This document shows positions 1 through 10,329 of a stretch of 64,000 nucleotides of DNA, piece after piece. The DNA comes from Carnegiea gigantea. Lineage: Eukaryota > Streptophyta > Magnoliopsida > Caryophyllales > Cactaceae. Position 1 is the stretch's first letter; every line of letters begins with the position of its first letter. A program made the translations under genes and the position numbers. The notes below the pieces were generated by a model, which saw only the letters and a program-made list of their open reading frames with translations, was not told the DNA's origin and did no database searches. Location: assembly GCA_029747015.1 (NCBI GenBank), contig JAKOGI010001343.1:186001-250000 (forward strand), given 5' to 3'.

Positions 1-207
1 TGACTGATAAAAAAGCATCACACTTGTCATTTTAGCAACATGAGCAAAGGTTTCATTATAGTCAAAACCTTCAACCCTGATGATCGCCATGAATCACCAA
101 TCATGCCTTATATAGTTGAATACTCCCATTCACATTGTACTTGACTCAATAAACCCTTTTGCACCACAAAAGTTGAGGATGTTTATTTGGCTAGTGTGAT
201 ACTATGA

Positions 208-1030
208 CATGATAAACTTTTCACCAATGCTAACAGGGTCAACCAGAGGTTCTTGGATGGCCCATGGTGCAAGCTTTGTGAAGATGGTTTGGAAGATTCG
301 GATAATCTCCTCCGTAAATGTCCTCATGCTAAGGTGATATGGCAGTCTCTTGGAAGTGCATGAATGCGTAATGTTTCATAGGAAAGTGAGGTGAATGACT
401 GGATTGTAAACAATGTGAAGGAAAGCAGTCGTGATTCAAATTGGCCAACTAAGTTCACTCGGACTTATTGGTATACATGGAACTGGAGAAATACAGTTTG
501 TTTCAGGCGGCTAGAAGATGTTTCACATGACAATAGTCAATTTCTAAGAGGGAGGTTTAAAGAGACCATTGGGTGCTGAAGAGAGGCAACCATGAGTGTG
601 ACCGAGCCCCCTCGACTTGGATGATTCTCAGCACTGATGGAGCATCGAAAGGAAGCCAAGGGATTGCTGCAGGGGTGAGGTTTTTAGGGGACATAGAAAG
701 AGAATGGCTTGGAGGCTTTAGAGAGAACTTGGAATTTTGCACTTCTTTCAAAGCCGAGCTCAACGCAATTCTATGTGGACTTCGACTTGCTCGAAGTCTT
801 CAAATTCAAAGGTTATGGATCCAAGTTGACTCTATCATGGTGGTGAAGATATTGAAAGGTAATACGATCTAGTGTAGCCACCATGAACCTATACTAAGGC
901 AGTGCAGGGCTATGGTAAGCTATAGTGGTTGGAAGGTGAAGATTCCTCATTCTTATTTGGAAGCAAATGAAGCTGCAGATATGCTCGCAAATATGGGTAT
1001 CTCTAGTGAGTTAGGTTCAATTTTTTACTA
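208..1030 (+). pseudogene. Decayed LINE-type zinc finger (zf-RVT) and RNase H remnant
   Basis: Two domains of a plant non-LTR retrotransposon C-terminus, or of the related stand-alone RNase H-like family, are readable in broken frames. Around 265-355 the translation has a CKLC...CPHAKVIW pattern, matching the zinc-binding domain that follows reverse transcriptase in plant LINEs. From about 618 to 1000 an RNase H fold follows, with acidic residues in STDGASKG, FKAELNAI and VDSIM, and a final NEAADMLAN block. A stop after KILKGNTI (about 870) and a stop near 362 break the frame. No RT domain is visible upstream, so this is a truncated 3' end. The family is clear at domain level; calling it LINE rather than a domesticated RNase H gene is inference. 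Confidence 0.7.
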
Positions 1031-1261
1031 GTATCCGCTGGTGGGAACCTAAGGATATCTTGTGTGCAGATAGTGCTAGTTAGGGTCCATTGGCCCAGAG
1101 TTACTAAAGCATAATAAAATTTACCTTGGAGCTTAGGCCCTCTTTTGCACCCAAAAAGAAAAAAATTTGTTATATCTATGTGTTAGTTTGTGATTGCCCC
1201 CCAAAACAAAAAGAGGAAGAAAGTTAGTTGGTGATATCTCTTCAGTCGATTCCCTAGCTCT

Positions 1262-1456
1262 AATTGTGGCTGGGAAGACACATAATTTGGTAATATTACG
1301 CGCAACTAAACCATTATCATCCATTCAATATAGGTTTTGCAAATGCATTTCCATCACCAATTGTGGTTGAGAAGACACAGAATTTGGTGATATTAGACCC
1401 AAACTAGAACCCTTATCATCCATTCAAATAGGTTTTTGCAAATCCATTTCATTGTG
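1262..1456. repeat. Tandem duplication, two ~97-bp copies
   Basis: Two adjacent imperfect copies start with AATTGTGG and run through AGACACA.AATTTGGT, CCATTCAA and AGGTTTT.GCAAAT to CATTTC. Copy 1 is about 1262-1358 and copy 2 about 1359-1456. No coding potential is evident. The following stretch to 1773 is AT-rich, with loosely repeated 'accct/aaagtttt' phrases and no gene. Confidence 0.6.
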
Positions 1457-1773
1457 TAATTTTTACACATGTATTTTTAAGCAAATTCATATTCAACTGT
1501 CGATGAATAATATATTCTTATAGGGATAGTTTGCATCCAGGTACCCTGAAGTTTTAGGAGTTAATATTTTTGCCCTTACACTTTTAAAGTTTAATTTCTA
1601 CTACCTCGAAAGTTGTTGGCTTTAATTTTAGGTACCCTCTATATTTTTCTTAAGTCCCTAAAGTTTTAAAATTTGCATTTAAACCCCAATACTTAAAACC
1701 TTACTTTCAAAAGTTTTAGATTTGCGCATGTGTAATTTTTTCCATTAAATAGTATTCGCGATCCTCTTTCATA

Positions 1774-1787
1774 TGTTATCAGAGCCA
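1774..1787 (+). promoter_or_regulatory. tRNA-Met primer-binding site of the pararetrovirus
   Basis: The sequence TGTTATCAGAGCCA differs at one base from the TGGTATCAGAGCCA complement of plant initiator tRNA-Met. Caulimoviruses use this site to prime minus-strand synthesis. It lies about 240 bases upstream of the first viral ORF, so it orients the element on the plus strand. Confidence 0.7.
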
Positions 1788-2010
1788 CGTGACTAAAAAT
1801 AATTGAGATAATTAAGCTAATTAATCCATCTTTCACTAGTTAACGAAGTAAGGCATAGCAGTAAAACCACTTCCAGTGTTAGTACTCCTTTTCAGCATAA
1901 ATATCCTTTCTAAAACCCAAAAAATAAGATTCTATTTTCTTTACATTAAATAAAAATTCAAAAAAAATTAGGTGAAAAATCAGCTGAAAAGGCAGAAAAA
2001 TAAGAAGAAG

Positions 2011-3016
2011 ATGGAGTATAAGCAATATACTCTTGACGAACTGCAAAATATGTTCAACAAAGAGAAAAACCTAGAAGAATTAAACAAAATTATGAGCGCA
2101 ATTAGTGATAAACATGATGTATTATAGGATGATAATGAAGAGACTAATAATGTCCAATTAGAAGAAGAAATATATAAGCAAATAAACCTTATTAAACTTG
2201 ATGATGTTAATGCATTACCATCAAAAGAAATTAAAAGAAAATTAGATAAAAAATATGGTAAAATGACTGCTGAGGATGAGATTAACGAAATTAGAGAAGA
2301 AATTGACTTATATGAAATAGAGACCAATCTCGTTAACAATGTAGTCCCTAAGCCTGAAGAATTTGGTGAACCTTGTAGGAGAAATACTCATTTCTTAAGA
2401 CCTAGATACGTTCCAGAAAGACGTACAACTAATTTTTCATTTGGGTTTGTACCAAGAAAAATACAACTTTCGAAGAAATTGGTCTTACTTCAATTAATCA
2501 AACAGAATATATCTTAAATATTGATGGAGCCCGTAATAGAGAAGAAATATTTGAGCATTGGAAAAGAGGTATGAATAGTATCTTAAACTTAAATACTACA
2601 TGGACTGCTGTCAATTTCTTAAATTATATAAAACATAGCTTTTCTGGCACTGTAGCTAACTGGTATGATTCATTAACTAAAGAAGGTAACTTGCTGGGAT
2701 TCGCCACACCAATGGGGAAAAGAACCTGAGAGAAGACGAAAAGAAAAATTTTATAAGAAAAAGAGCTTTAATAAGCAAAGGAGAGAGAAATATAAAAGAA
2801 AATATTACAACAAATCGAGCCCTAAAAAATGAAGGTTTTTAGAAAAACCGCTTACTGTTCAGTAGGGAAAAATAACTGCAAATACTGGGCATGCGGAGAA
2901 GTAGGACATTATGCTAATGAGTGCAAAAATAGGAAGAATAACAAGCTTATTAAAACCTTAGGAAGCTTAAATTATAGTGACGATGAGGCATTAGACCTTG
3001 CCCTAAGTAACAATTA
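2011..3016 (+). pseudogene. Pararetrovirus coat-protein region with CCHC knuckle (broken)
   Basis: The ATG at 2011 opens a charged, probably coiled-coil segment interrupted by a stop near 2127. It continues through an acidic stretch (2263-2517) into a coat-like core at about 2520-2730, with a basic tract of Lys/Arg at 2740-2830. A zinc knuckle follows at about 2878-2930, reading WACGEVGHYANEC. The position where the first zinc-binding Cys would fall is Tyr, so the knuckle is probably dead. Several frameshifts separate these pieces. The basic tract plus knuckle is typical of caulimovirid coat proteins, which bind the pregenomic RNA; no product is expected from this copy. Confidence 0.7.
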
Positions 3017-3129
3017 AGGAATTGTTGAAATTATATTGGACATTGAATATGAAGAAAGAGATTATGAAGAAACAAGTCATATGATAGAAAGTATAGCTCG
3101 GTTAGCCTTTGTGATCTTCAAAGAGAAGA

Positions 3130-3936
3130 GTTTGTTGTAGACAATGACCAGGTGGAAGTTAAAGTAGATTGGGTCCTTCCCATAATCCAAAAAGACATGA
3201 TCTATAAAAAATTTATCTTTCAATTAAAAAGCAAATATATATGTGAAATGATGGAAGGGGATATGAAGATTAAGGATTATGAGTATGAAGTTGGGGAAGT
3301 TAATCTCATTAATTGGGAAAGTATCCTTAAGCATAATAAAGATAGAAAATATAGGTATATCTATGTCGGAAATATCCAAATTCAAATCACTCCATTACAA
3401 TACTATGGCAAGGATATTGATCTTTATGCTTTATTCTGTGCATTAGGCGTATCAAATTTAATAATCAAATTATCACATGCATAAAGACCAATTTACGTAA
3501 TGAGTCAGTGGGATTTAATTACCGACCGGGATATTATGTGAGTCTAAAAGATGAATTTGATAAAAACTTCTTATCTCTTAAGATAAAAACAGTTGGGATG
3601 GACACAAAAAGAGGAGGATATTCTTTAAGGATATTTTTTAAAAAAATTATATATAAATTAGATAATACAATAAACCCAAAGACTAAGGCAACTATGATAG
3701 AAGCAGAAAAATTTGAAAGCCATATCCCTATGCAAAAGATCCAAAGGATTAGGTCCAATTCCCAGGAGATAAAAATTAATCGCTCATGGATATCTAGCTT
3801 TGCTAATCCTACAAAGATCAATAAGAAAAATATAATAAAAATTGACGAGGAGGGTAAAATCACCATAAAACCTCAATTAGTTAAGACCCAGTGTATATCG
3901 AATTATGAGCTTAGAAAGAAAAGTCATTGGGTATAA
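3130..3936 (+). pseudogene. Pararetrovirus movement-protein-like region (broken)
   Basis: Two open stretches, 3152-3484 and 3508-3936, lie in different frames. The first ends in a block reading RYIYVGNIQIQITPLQYYG, resembling the conserved core of 30K-superfamily movement proteins, which form tubules or gate plasmodesmata. The second begins near NYRPGYYVSLKDEF and is rich in Lys and Ile. The region lies between coat and protease, which suggests a cavemovirus/solendovirus-like order. Assignment rests on the core motif and position; the frame break at about 3484-3508 shows decay. Confidence 0.55.
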
Positions 3937-5965
3937 AATTAGAACTGTTAGTGAACCAATCTATGAGGATGAATTAGTTAAGAATATGACTATAGAGATA
4001 TGTTATGAAGCTACCAATACAAATCCTAATAGCATCTATATCCCAATAGAAGTATGTTTAGAGGGATATAATAAATATAAACTGTATGCTTACATAAATA
4101 GTGGTTGTTCTGTATACTTTGAAAAAAGATCATTATTTCCAGAGTTTATGCAGAAAAGAGCTAAAAATCCTGTACAAGTGAGGATAGCTGATAATAGTAT
4201 TATGAGTTACCATGAAGCCGTAGAAGGGTTAACTATAAAATTAGAAGGAGTTCAATGTATTATACTAGTTCTATGGGCTACTGATCAACCTTCTCATGAT
4301 ATAATTATTGAAAATAATTTTCAAAGATTATATTCTCCATACACATAGACCAAAAATCACATAACATTCACAATTAATGGTCACTCAGTTCCTATTAAAA
4401 AACTAAATGAGGCTTACACTCATTAGAAAATTGAGTTTACACGCAACCAGTATGGTGAGAACGTAATGATAGCACAACGTGAAGTAGCATTAACAATTTC
4501 ATTGTTTGAGTTATCTATTAAAGAGCAGATTGTTGAACAATAAGAGAAATTATGTAAAGAGCTCTATTCTGATAATCCTCTAAAATTTTGGGATAAAAAT
4601 AAAATATTTGCTAAGATCACTTTATTAGATTTCAACACTATTATTCTAGCTAAACAAATGGTGTATACACACCAGAATATTCAAGAATTTGATAAATAAA
4701 TTAAAGAACTCTTGGATAAAGGATTAATCAGAAATAGCAAGAGTTCTCAAACCAATCCTGCTTTCATGGTAAAAAATCACACTGAAGAAAAAAGAGGAAA
4801 GGCTAGAGTGGTAATTAACTACAAAAAGTTTAATGATAATACTGTCTTTGATGGCTACTATATTCCTAATAAAACAATTCTTTTCAATAGAATTCAAGGA
4901 GCCTCTTGGTTCCCGAAAATGGATTGCAAAAGCGGATATTGGCAGATAAAAATGGATGAGGAAAGTATTCCGTTAACTGCATTTAATGCCGCACAAGGAC
5001 ATTGTGAATAGATAGTAATGCCATTTGGTTTTAAAAATGCACTTCAAATATTCCAAAGGAGAATGGATAATATCTTCAAAGACCTCAATCATTGTTATTT
5101 AGTTTACATCGATGACATCATTTTCTTTTCCAAAACTATAGAACAGCACAAAGATGATGTCTTAACTGTCACCCAAAGATGTATTGATCATGGTATTATA
5201 CTTGGTAAAAACAAATGCATTTATGCTAAACAAGAAATTGAGTTTTTAGGCTTAGAGATAAAAGTTGAACAAATCATTCTACAAAAGCATATTCTGAAAA
5301 AAAATAGAAAATTTTCCTGAAAAAATTAAAGATAGGAAGCAACTAGAAAGGTTTCTTGGATGCCTTACCTATACTTTAGACTTCATTAAAAATTTAGCTA
5401 AATTAAGAAAGCCATTACAGTAAAAACTCAAGAAAGAAGTAAGTTGGACATGGACCACTAATGATACAAAGATTGTTCAAAACTTCAAAAAGATGTGTAA
5501 AAATCTTCCTGTTTTTAATTTTCCTAATGAAGGAGATGATTTAGTTCTTGAAACAGATGCCAGCAATGAGCATTGGAGTGCGGTACTCAAAATCAAAGAA
5601 AGAAAAAAACTTTGTAAAAATTACAGTGGAAGTTTTAATAAGGCAGAATGCAACTATCCCATAATGGAAAAAAATCCTTATAGTCATAAGGAGAATTGAA
5701 AAATTCTTAATCTTTTGAGCCCCAAAACATTTTCTTATTCGAACTGATTATAAAGGAATACTTAGTTTTGTAAAAAAGAATTTATCGGATATGCAAGCAC
5801 AAGGGAGAATTATGCATTGGCAATTATGACGTAACCAGTTTTCCTTATCGATTGAACATACACAGGGATCGAAGAACTCTCTGGCAGACAGTCTAACTCG
5901 AGAACTCGTCAATGGTGATCATCAAAGTCGACTTCCTACCAGAAAAGGAGGAAATTCTTAATGAA
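3905..5965 (+). pseudogene. Pararetrovirus protease-reverse transcriptase-RNase H (broken)
   Basis: The retroviral-type protease is at 4040-4200. Its active site reads INSGC where an Asp-Ser/Thr-Gly is expected, so the catalytic Asp is Asn. Reverse transcriptase follows at 4690-5320: KARVVINYKKFN, FPKMDCKSGYWQIKM, MPFGFKNA and an intact catalytic VYIDDIIFFSK at about 5102. A stop separates FNAAQGHCE from the MPFG block (about 5009). RNase H begins with VLETDASNEHW near 5540 and ends with IEHTQGSKNSLADSLTRE at about 5850-5910, again across stops. This order and these motifs define a caulimovirid pol; the copy cannot be functional. Confidence 0.85.
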
Positions 5966-6998
5966 ATGCCATTCCTACTAGAACGAGTTACACCTTCGAG
6001 TAAAGTCCTTATCGATAACTTAAAATTTCATACAAAAGTAGATCATGTTTTAGTCTACTATCTACTGCCTACCTAATAGCCCAAAGATTTTTCCTTCTAG
6101 AGTTACAAATTAGTTACCTTCAGTGTCCTTATGATATCCAAGAAAAAATAAGTTCTCATGTTCAAGAAAAATGGTTCAATGAGTGGGATGCAGCCTGCAT
6201 CGACTTTTATCATCATAATTCCTATGATATTTGGGAGTCTTGGAGTACAACGATCTATTTTCCTGACAAATCTGGAGTTGGTGGTATTTATTTCTCAGTA
6301 AATTCATTATCTCCAAATGATCCTGTCTTTAAAGTCTGAAAATACAGAATGGTACTTTACTTCACAGAAATTTCAGATCCAAATTTCTCATTTTTTCAAC
6401 CTTAACTAAATGCCAGCAATGCATGTTCAAAAGGATCCAGTAGATTCTTACATCTCCTGAGGATCCAACAAAAATTCCAATTCGCATATGCCTAACTTTA
6501 GATGTATATAGTGCTCTAATTGAATATGAAAATAGAAAAGTCAAACCAGCCCATTATCTTGTCCAAATCGTTGATTGCGATGATCTCAATGATCAACGAT
6601 AAAATTAGATTCATAGAAATCCGGTACATCTAGTTGTTGATCCTACTTTATCAAGGGCCATTCGATTTTTCAACATTTATCATCAATATTGGGCATTAAT
6701 CTAACAAGAAAAAACATTAATGTATTGTGGAAACATTACTTTCGCCTATGATAATGAATTTAAAGACTGCATAAAGGTGGACGATGCAGTGTCAGAAGAT
6801 ATCTTTGATTATCTCTTTGATGTTGGAGCTGAAAAATTCTTATCAGAAGAAAGAAAAAAAAATTTCCTTAGATTATTTGAAGAATGGGATCCAGAACATC
6901 TTAAACAACTTGATGAAGATTTTGATAATTATCCAGATAATGATGATTTGAAAAATATAATTGAAGATGAAGGCATGCAGAATCTGAATAATGACTAG
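5966..6998 (+). pseudogene. Pararetrovirus 3' ORF region (position of the transactivator)
   Basis: Between RNase H and the intergenic region the sequence encodes interrupted protein-like text, including WNEWD-type and IYFPDKSGVGGIYFS pieces at about 6180-6300. It closes with an open 92-codon stretch (6720-6998) that starts MYCGNITFAY and ends in a strongly acidic tail rich in Asp/Glu. In related viruses this slot holds the C-terminal pol extension or the translational transactivator. I do not recognise a definitive domain, so the functional label is positional inference only. Confidence 0.45.
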
Positions 6999-7139
6999 TC
7001 TTGTCATCATTAAAAACTCTGAAAAGTAGCTGCCCCATTATTGTACTATCTTGACAAGTGTCTAGTTTGTAAAATAAAGCAGTGTACTGTAGCCGTCAAT
7101 GTGTACTGTAGCCATGTGAAAAATTAATATGTACTATAA

Positions 7140-7348
7140 CCGTTAGGGCATCCTAGGTGCCCATATCCCCTCTGTAAATATAGAGGTCGGGTGCTGAGAA
7201 GGGACACGGTCATTTGAATATTCTTGAGCAAAAGAGAAGTCGGGTTTCTCCATTTCTCTATGAGCAAGCGTCTTTAATGATCATAGCTTAAAGTCCCTCT
7301 TCAAGCTTTCCATTGTAATATTGTTTCCACTTTCAAGCTTTCAATAAA
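7140..7348 (+). promoter_or_regulatory. Pararetrovirus intergenic promoter and poly(A) region
   Basis: After the last viral ORF there is a TATA-like TAAATATAG at about 7167, a following leader-like stretch with pyrimidine-rich blocks, and AATAAA at 7343-7348. Caulimovirids place the pregenomic promoter and the shared poly(A) signal here. Sequence from 7349 to about 7880 looks like non-coding leader (no long frame) and may represent the pre-primer-site part of the viral leader. Confidence 0.5.
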
Positions 7349-7880
7349 AAGAAGTTTCCCAGTGGGGAACGTTATCGAATTAAACCTTATGTTCTAAATA
7401 TTATAATTTCTTGATTAAAATCTCACTATCCTTTAAAAAAGATATATAAAACTTGATTAGTAACTACGGTCCGAGGTAGAAAACAAAACGGATCTATACT
7501 GTGCATGATCTAAGGAAGGTGAGGTTGATATTAGCAATCTCTGTAAACCGAAAGTTAGAGGAACGCCGGAGTCCAGCGCCGACTACGTTCAGGTAATAGT
7601 TAGAACTCTCTAATTAAGATTTAATTATTTTGCTAAGCATGATGGGCCCTTAATCACAGAAAATATAATATTTATGATATAAGTGGTAGATTGTGATAAC
7701 TAATACCAGTAAAGTCATTATAAGGAGTTTAAGCAAACATATTTTACCCAGAGTAGGGACCTTTCGCTAAATTTCGAAAGTTTTGGTAGTTAAAATTCAG
7801 GAGTATAAAACCTCAGCGTAGTTATAACTCAATAAAATAAGATCATGGTTGAAAAAATTAATACCAAAAATCCGATGGGT

Positions 7881-9400
7881 GGTAGGTGCAAAATACCCCT
7901 CTTATATAGTCTTGCTGTTTCATTCATTTGGAATGCTTCATAAATATTATATATAGATTATTTAAAAAATGATATGATAAGCTTAATGTTTTAAGTGGAA
8001 CTATGCATACATGCTTAGAGCATTATGACAATTAATTTAAAACCAAAAAGGCATATACGACATTATCAAACCATACAAGTTGATAAAACCATTCCAAATC
8101 CAAATGCCAATGGCTTGCTTTAGTGGCTGGGAAATGGGCCATGACATGAGCAGCCACTTTTATGTATGCTTGGAAAAGCTACCCTTGAGTTGCTATGATT
8201 ACAAGAAAAATCCCACATCTAAATATTTTGAGTGCATCCCTAAGCTCGTGGAATAGAAATATCCAAAACTAGGCCAATGTCAGTCCAACTAGTGACACTT
8301 GAGAATGCAATGAGCCAACTTTTGAGCTTTCTTTTGGAGTGTCTTAGGTTTTTAATTGACCAAGATCTTGTCTATAGCTACTGCTTTATGTATCAAAGCC
8401 AAAATAAATTTCAACCAAGGAAAATATTCTTGAGATGGGAAAAGATAGCGAGAGGCGCTAACAAGAACGTCGATAGTTTAATCATTTTAATCAATATTGT
8501 TTTGTTTTGTAGATATGATGGTTGGTGCAGTTTAAATTAAATTTAAATTTAAATGGTAATAATTTTTGAAAACTATAGACCTATTTTTTAAATCGAAATT
8601 CGCACCCACACATGAACAATTTTTTTGATTAACCCTGTTAATTTTTGAAAACTTGGAACGAATCAATTCCATTCACATCTAGACATCTTCTATGAACGTA
8701 TTAGTCGCATATCTCTACTATATGTTATAGAAATAAGAAAAGTAATTTCATAGGCAGATGAACATTATATAAGATATATATATATATAACTTCCTTAATA
8801 TAAAAAATTATAAATTTTCTAAACTTTTCGTTATATTGAAGAATGAAAATATTTAAGACTGTATCTGTATGACTTATAGGCAATCTATATGCGTAAAATA
8901 GAGGTAAATTAAAGATTTTGTTTCTTTGAGGATTCAAAGATCAGCAATAGCAGATGATCGAGAAATGAAAGAGCAAAGGCACGGAATTATGCATGCTCCA
9001 TTATTTTCAATGGCGAAGTAAGAAACTAAGAATATAGCTTCTAACCTTTTTTCCCCTGTAGAAATAATTTCGTAATTACTTGATTATTTTTCAGTGTATC
9101 TCTATTAGTAGTATATTTGCTATTTGACTATGCAAATCGTTTGTGTACAAATAATTTCTTTACCATTATTTCTTATTGTAGCATTTCATGAAAAAAGAAT
9201 ACCAATATGTACACTCATAATAAGCTCCCATTACATACATATTCGCCCCGCCGGGGAAAAAAAGAAAGAAGAAAAAGATGGAAAGAAAAAAGGTGAATTT
9301 CCACCTTGTAAACTTAAAAAGTTCAGCTAGCCAGCCTAGCCTCACCAGGAACAGTGATGACCACTTCAGTTGGTCCTTGTCTTTGATCAGTATTCCCATT
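7881..9400. other. Intergenic, no gene recognised
   Basis: AT-rich spacer with short homopolymers and a small (AT)n run near 8776-8788. Open frames such as 8277-8540 and 8725-8937 have no recognisable domain, poor coding character and no supporting splice context, so I do not call genes here. The end of this stretch, toward 9431, should hold the 3' UTR of the minus-strand ATL gene. Confidence 0.5.
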
Positions 9401-9430
9401 CACCTTCTCATTCTCATTTTGAGAGGAACT

Positions 9431-10009
9431 TTAACCCATACCATTCCCACCACTCAAATCCGCCCAATCTGACACCGATTGCCGGCATGTGGGACAAGAG
9501 GAATGGGAAAGCAACCATATGTCAATACATCCAACATGAAACCCATGTTTACATTTTGGTAATACCCTTATTTTCTCCCCATCTGTAAACTCCCCTAGGC
9601 ATATTATGCAATCAGTTGATATCGCATTATTCACATCACTCCCCTTCCCACTTAGGCTCTTCTCATATATAGATATCGGAATTTGCCTAAGGGTGCTCCT
9701 CTTTAGCCCCTGGCATCCCACAGTCATGAGCGATCCACCTGCCTCTGATCTGTTAGCGGGCTCATGGTTTGAGACAACTAGCCGGCCTGTACACCGAAGG
9801 GTGCACCGGACGATTGAGTTTAATCCAAGGGCACAGATTAAGGCACAGAGTAACGCTGCTAGGATGATGACCATGTTTGTGTCAAATGTTGCCTCGCTTC
9901 CATAGGGTCCTCCATGTGGGCTGGCATCAGTTGTGGGTGGCGGCAGTGGTGCGATAATCCCTCCTCCGGTGTCCTCAAGTGGGTGCCGGTGAGGCACGGT
10001 CCTCGCCAT
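9431..10009 (-). CDS. ATL-family RING-H2 E3 ubiquitin ligase
   Basis: A single-exon, membrane-anchored RING-H2 protein of the Arabidopsis Toxicos en Levadura (ATL) family. I chose the start at 10009 (MARTVPHRHP), which has a good GCCATGG context and matches the N-termini of ATL72/73-like proteins. An in-frame ATG at 10072 would add 21 residues and is probably 5' UTR. A proline-rich N-terminus is followed by one transmembrane helix (NMVIILAALLCALICALGL), the GLD-type segment GLKRSTLRQIPISIY, and a RING-H2 finger starting CIICLGEF and ending CPTCR with canonical C-x2-C-x15-C-x-H-x2-H-x2-C-x10-C-x2-C spacing. At 192 residues it has the usual ATL length. The family acts with E2 enzymes to ubiquitinate substrates at membranes, often in stress responses; the substrate here is unknown. 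Confidence 0.92.
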   Translation of the reverse strand: MARTVPHRHPLEDTGGGIIAPLPPPTTDASPHGGPYGSEATFDTNMVIILAALLCALICALGLNSIVRCTLRCTGRLVVSNHEPANRSEAGGSLMTVGCQGLKRSTLRQIPISIYEKSLSGKGSDVNNAISTDCIICLGEFTDGEKIRVLPKCKHGFHVGCIDIWLLSHSSCPTCRQSVSDWADLSGGNGMG

Positions 10010-10236
10010 GGCTCCTATGATCGTATGTATAGTTGCCCTGCCACTTTCAGAAGAATATTCTAATTGGAGCAAACTCTAGCTGTATGAAAATTGAGGTAAG
10101 AACCCAACTTAGCTGGATGTACTCAGTTAACTTGGTGCATGGAACATGAGCTTGTTGAAACAAAATTGGATGATTGAAGAGATGAAGAAAAGAGCAGTAG
10201 AATTCATGTTAATCATCTTGGTGGCTTAAAACCAAA

Positions 10237-10239
10237 TGT

Positions 10240-10288
<49 letters not shown>
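10237..10288. repeat. (GA)n microsatellite in the ATL 5' flank
   Basis: About 25 GA units lie roughly 230 bases upstream of the ATL start, seen as CT repeats on the gene strand. CT-rich tracts are common in plant 5' UTRs and core promoters, so this may lie in the leader or promoter of the minus-strand gene. Length polymorphism is likely. Confidence 0.9.
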
Positions 10289-10289
<1 letters not shown>

Positions 10290-10329
10290 AAGCAGAGAAA
10301 TTAAAGGTGTTTTGTGGTTTGTTTCTTAG

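Larger units (their letters stand above)
1774..7880 (+). mobile_element. Endogenous pararetrovirus (Caulimoviridae) copy, decayed
   Basis: An integrated, degenerate caulimovirid genome. In order it shows a tRNA-Met-like primer site, a coiled-coil/coat-like region, a CCHC knuckle, a movement-protein-like region, aspartic protease, reverse transcriptase, RNase H, a 3' ORF, then a TATA/poly(A)-bearing intergenic region. Having coat plus movement regions upstream of a separate protease-RT unit fits cavemovirus/solendovirus-like organisation better than the badnavirus order; that assignment is inference. No integrase and no LTRs are visible, as expected for this family. Every coding region carries several stops or frameshifts, so it is a relic. 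The outer limits are approximate: the left edge is set by the primer site and the right edge by where leader-like sequence fades. Confidence 0.85.

Noticed and set aside
1774..1790. LTR-retrotransposon primer site implying an LTR upstream
   Set aside because: No LTR precedes it, and the downstream genes and missing integrase fit a caulimovirid instead.
8277..8540. 87-codon plus-strand frame
   Set aside because: No domain, no gene context and composition like the surrounding spacer.
9606..9905. 99-codon plus-strand frame
   Set aside because: Antisense shadow of the ATL RING-H2 gene.
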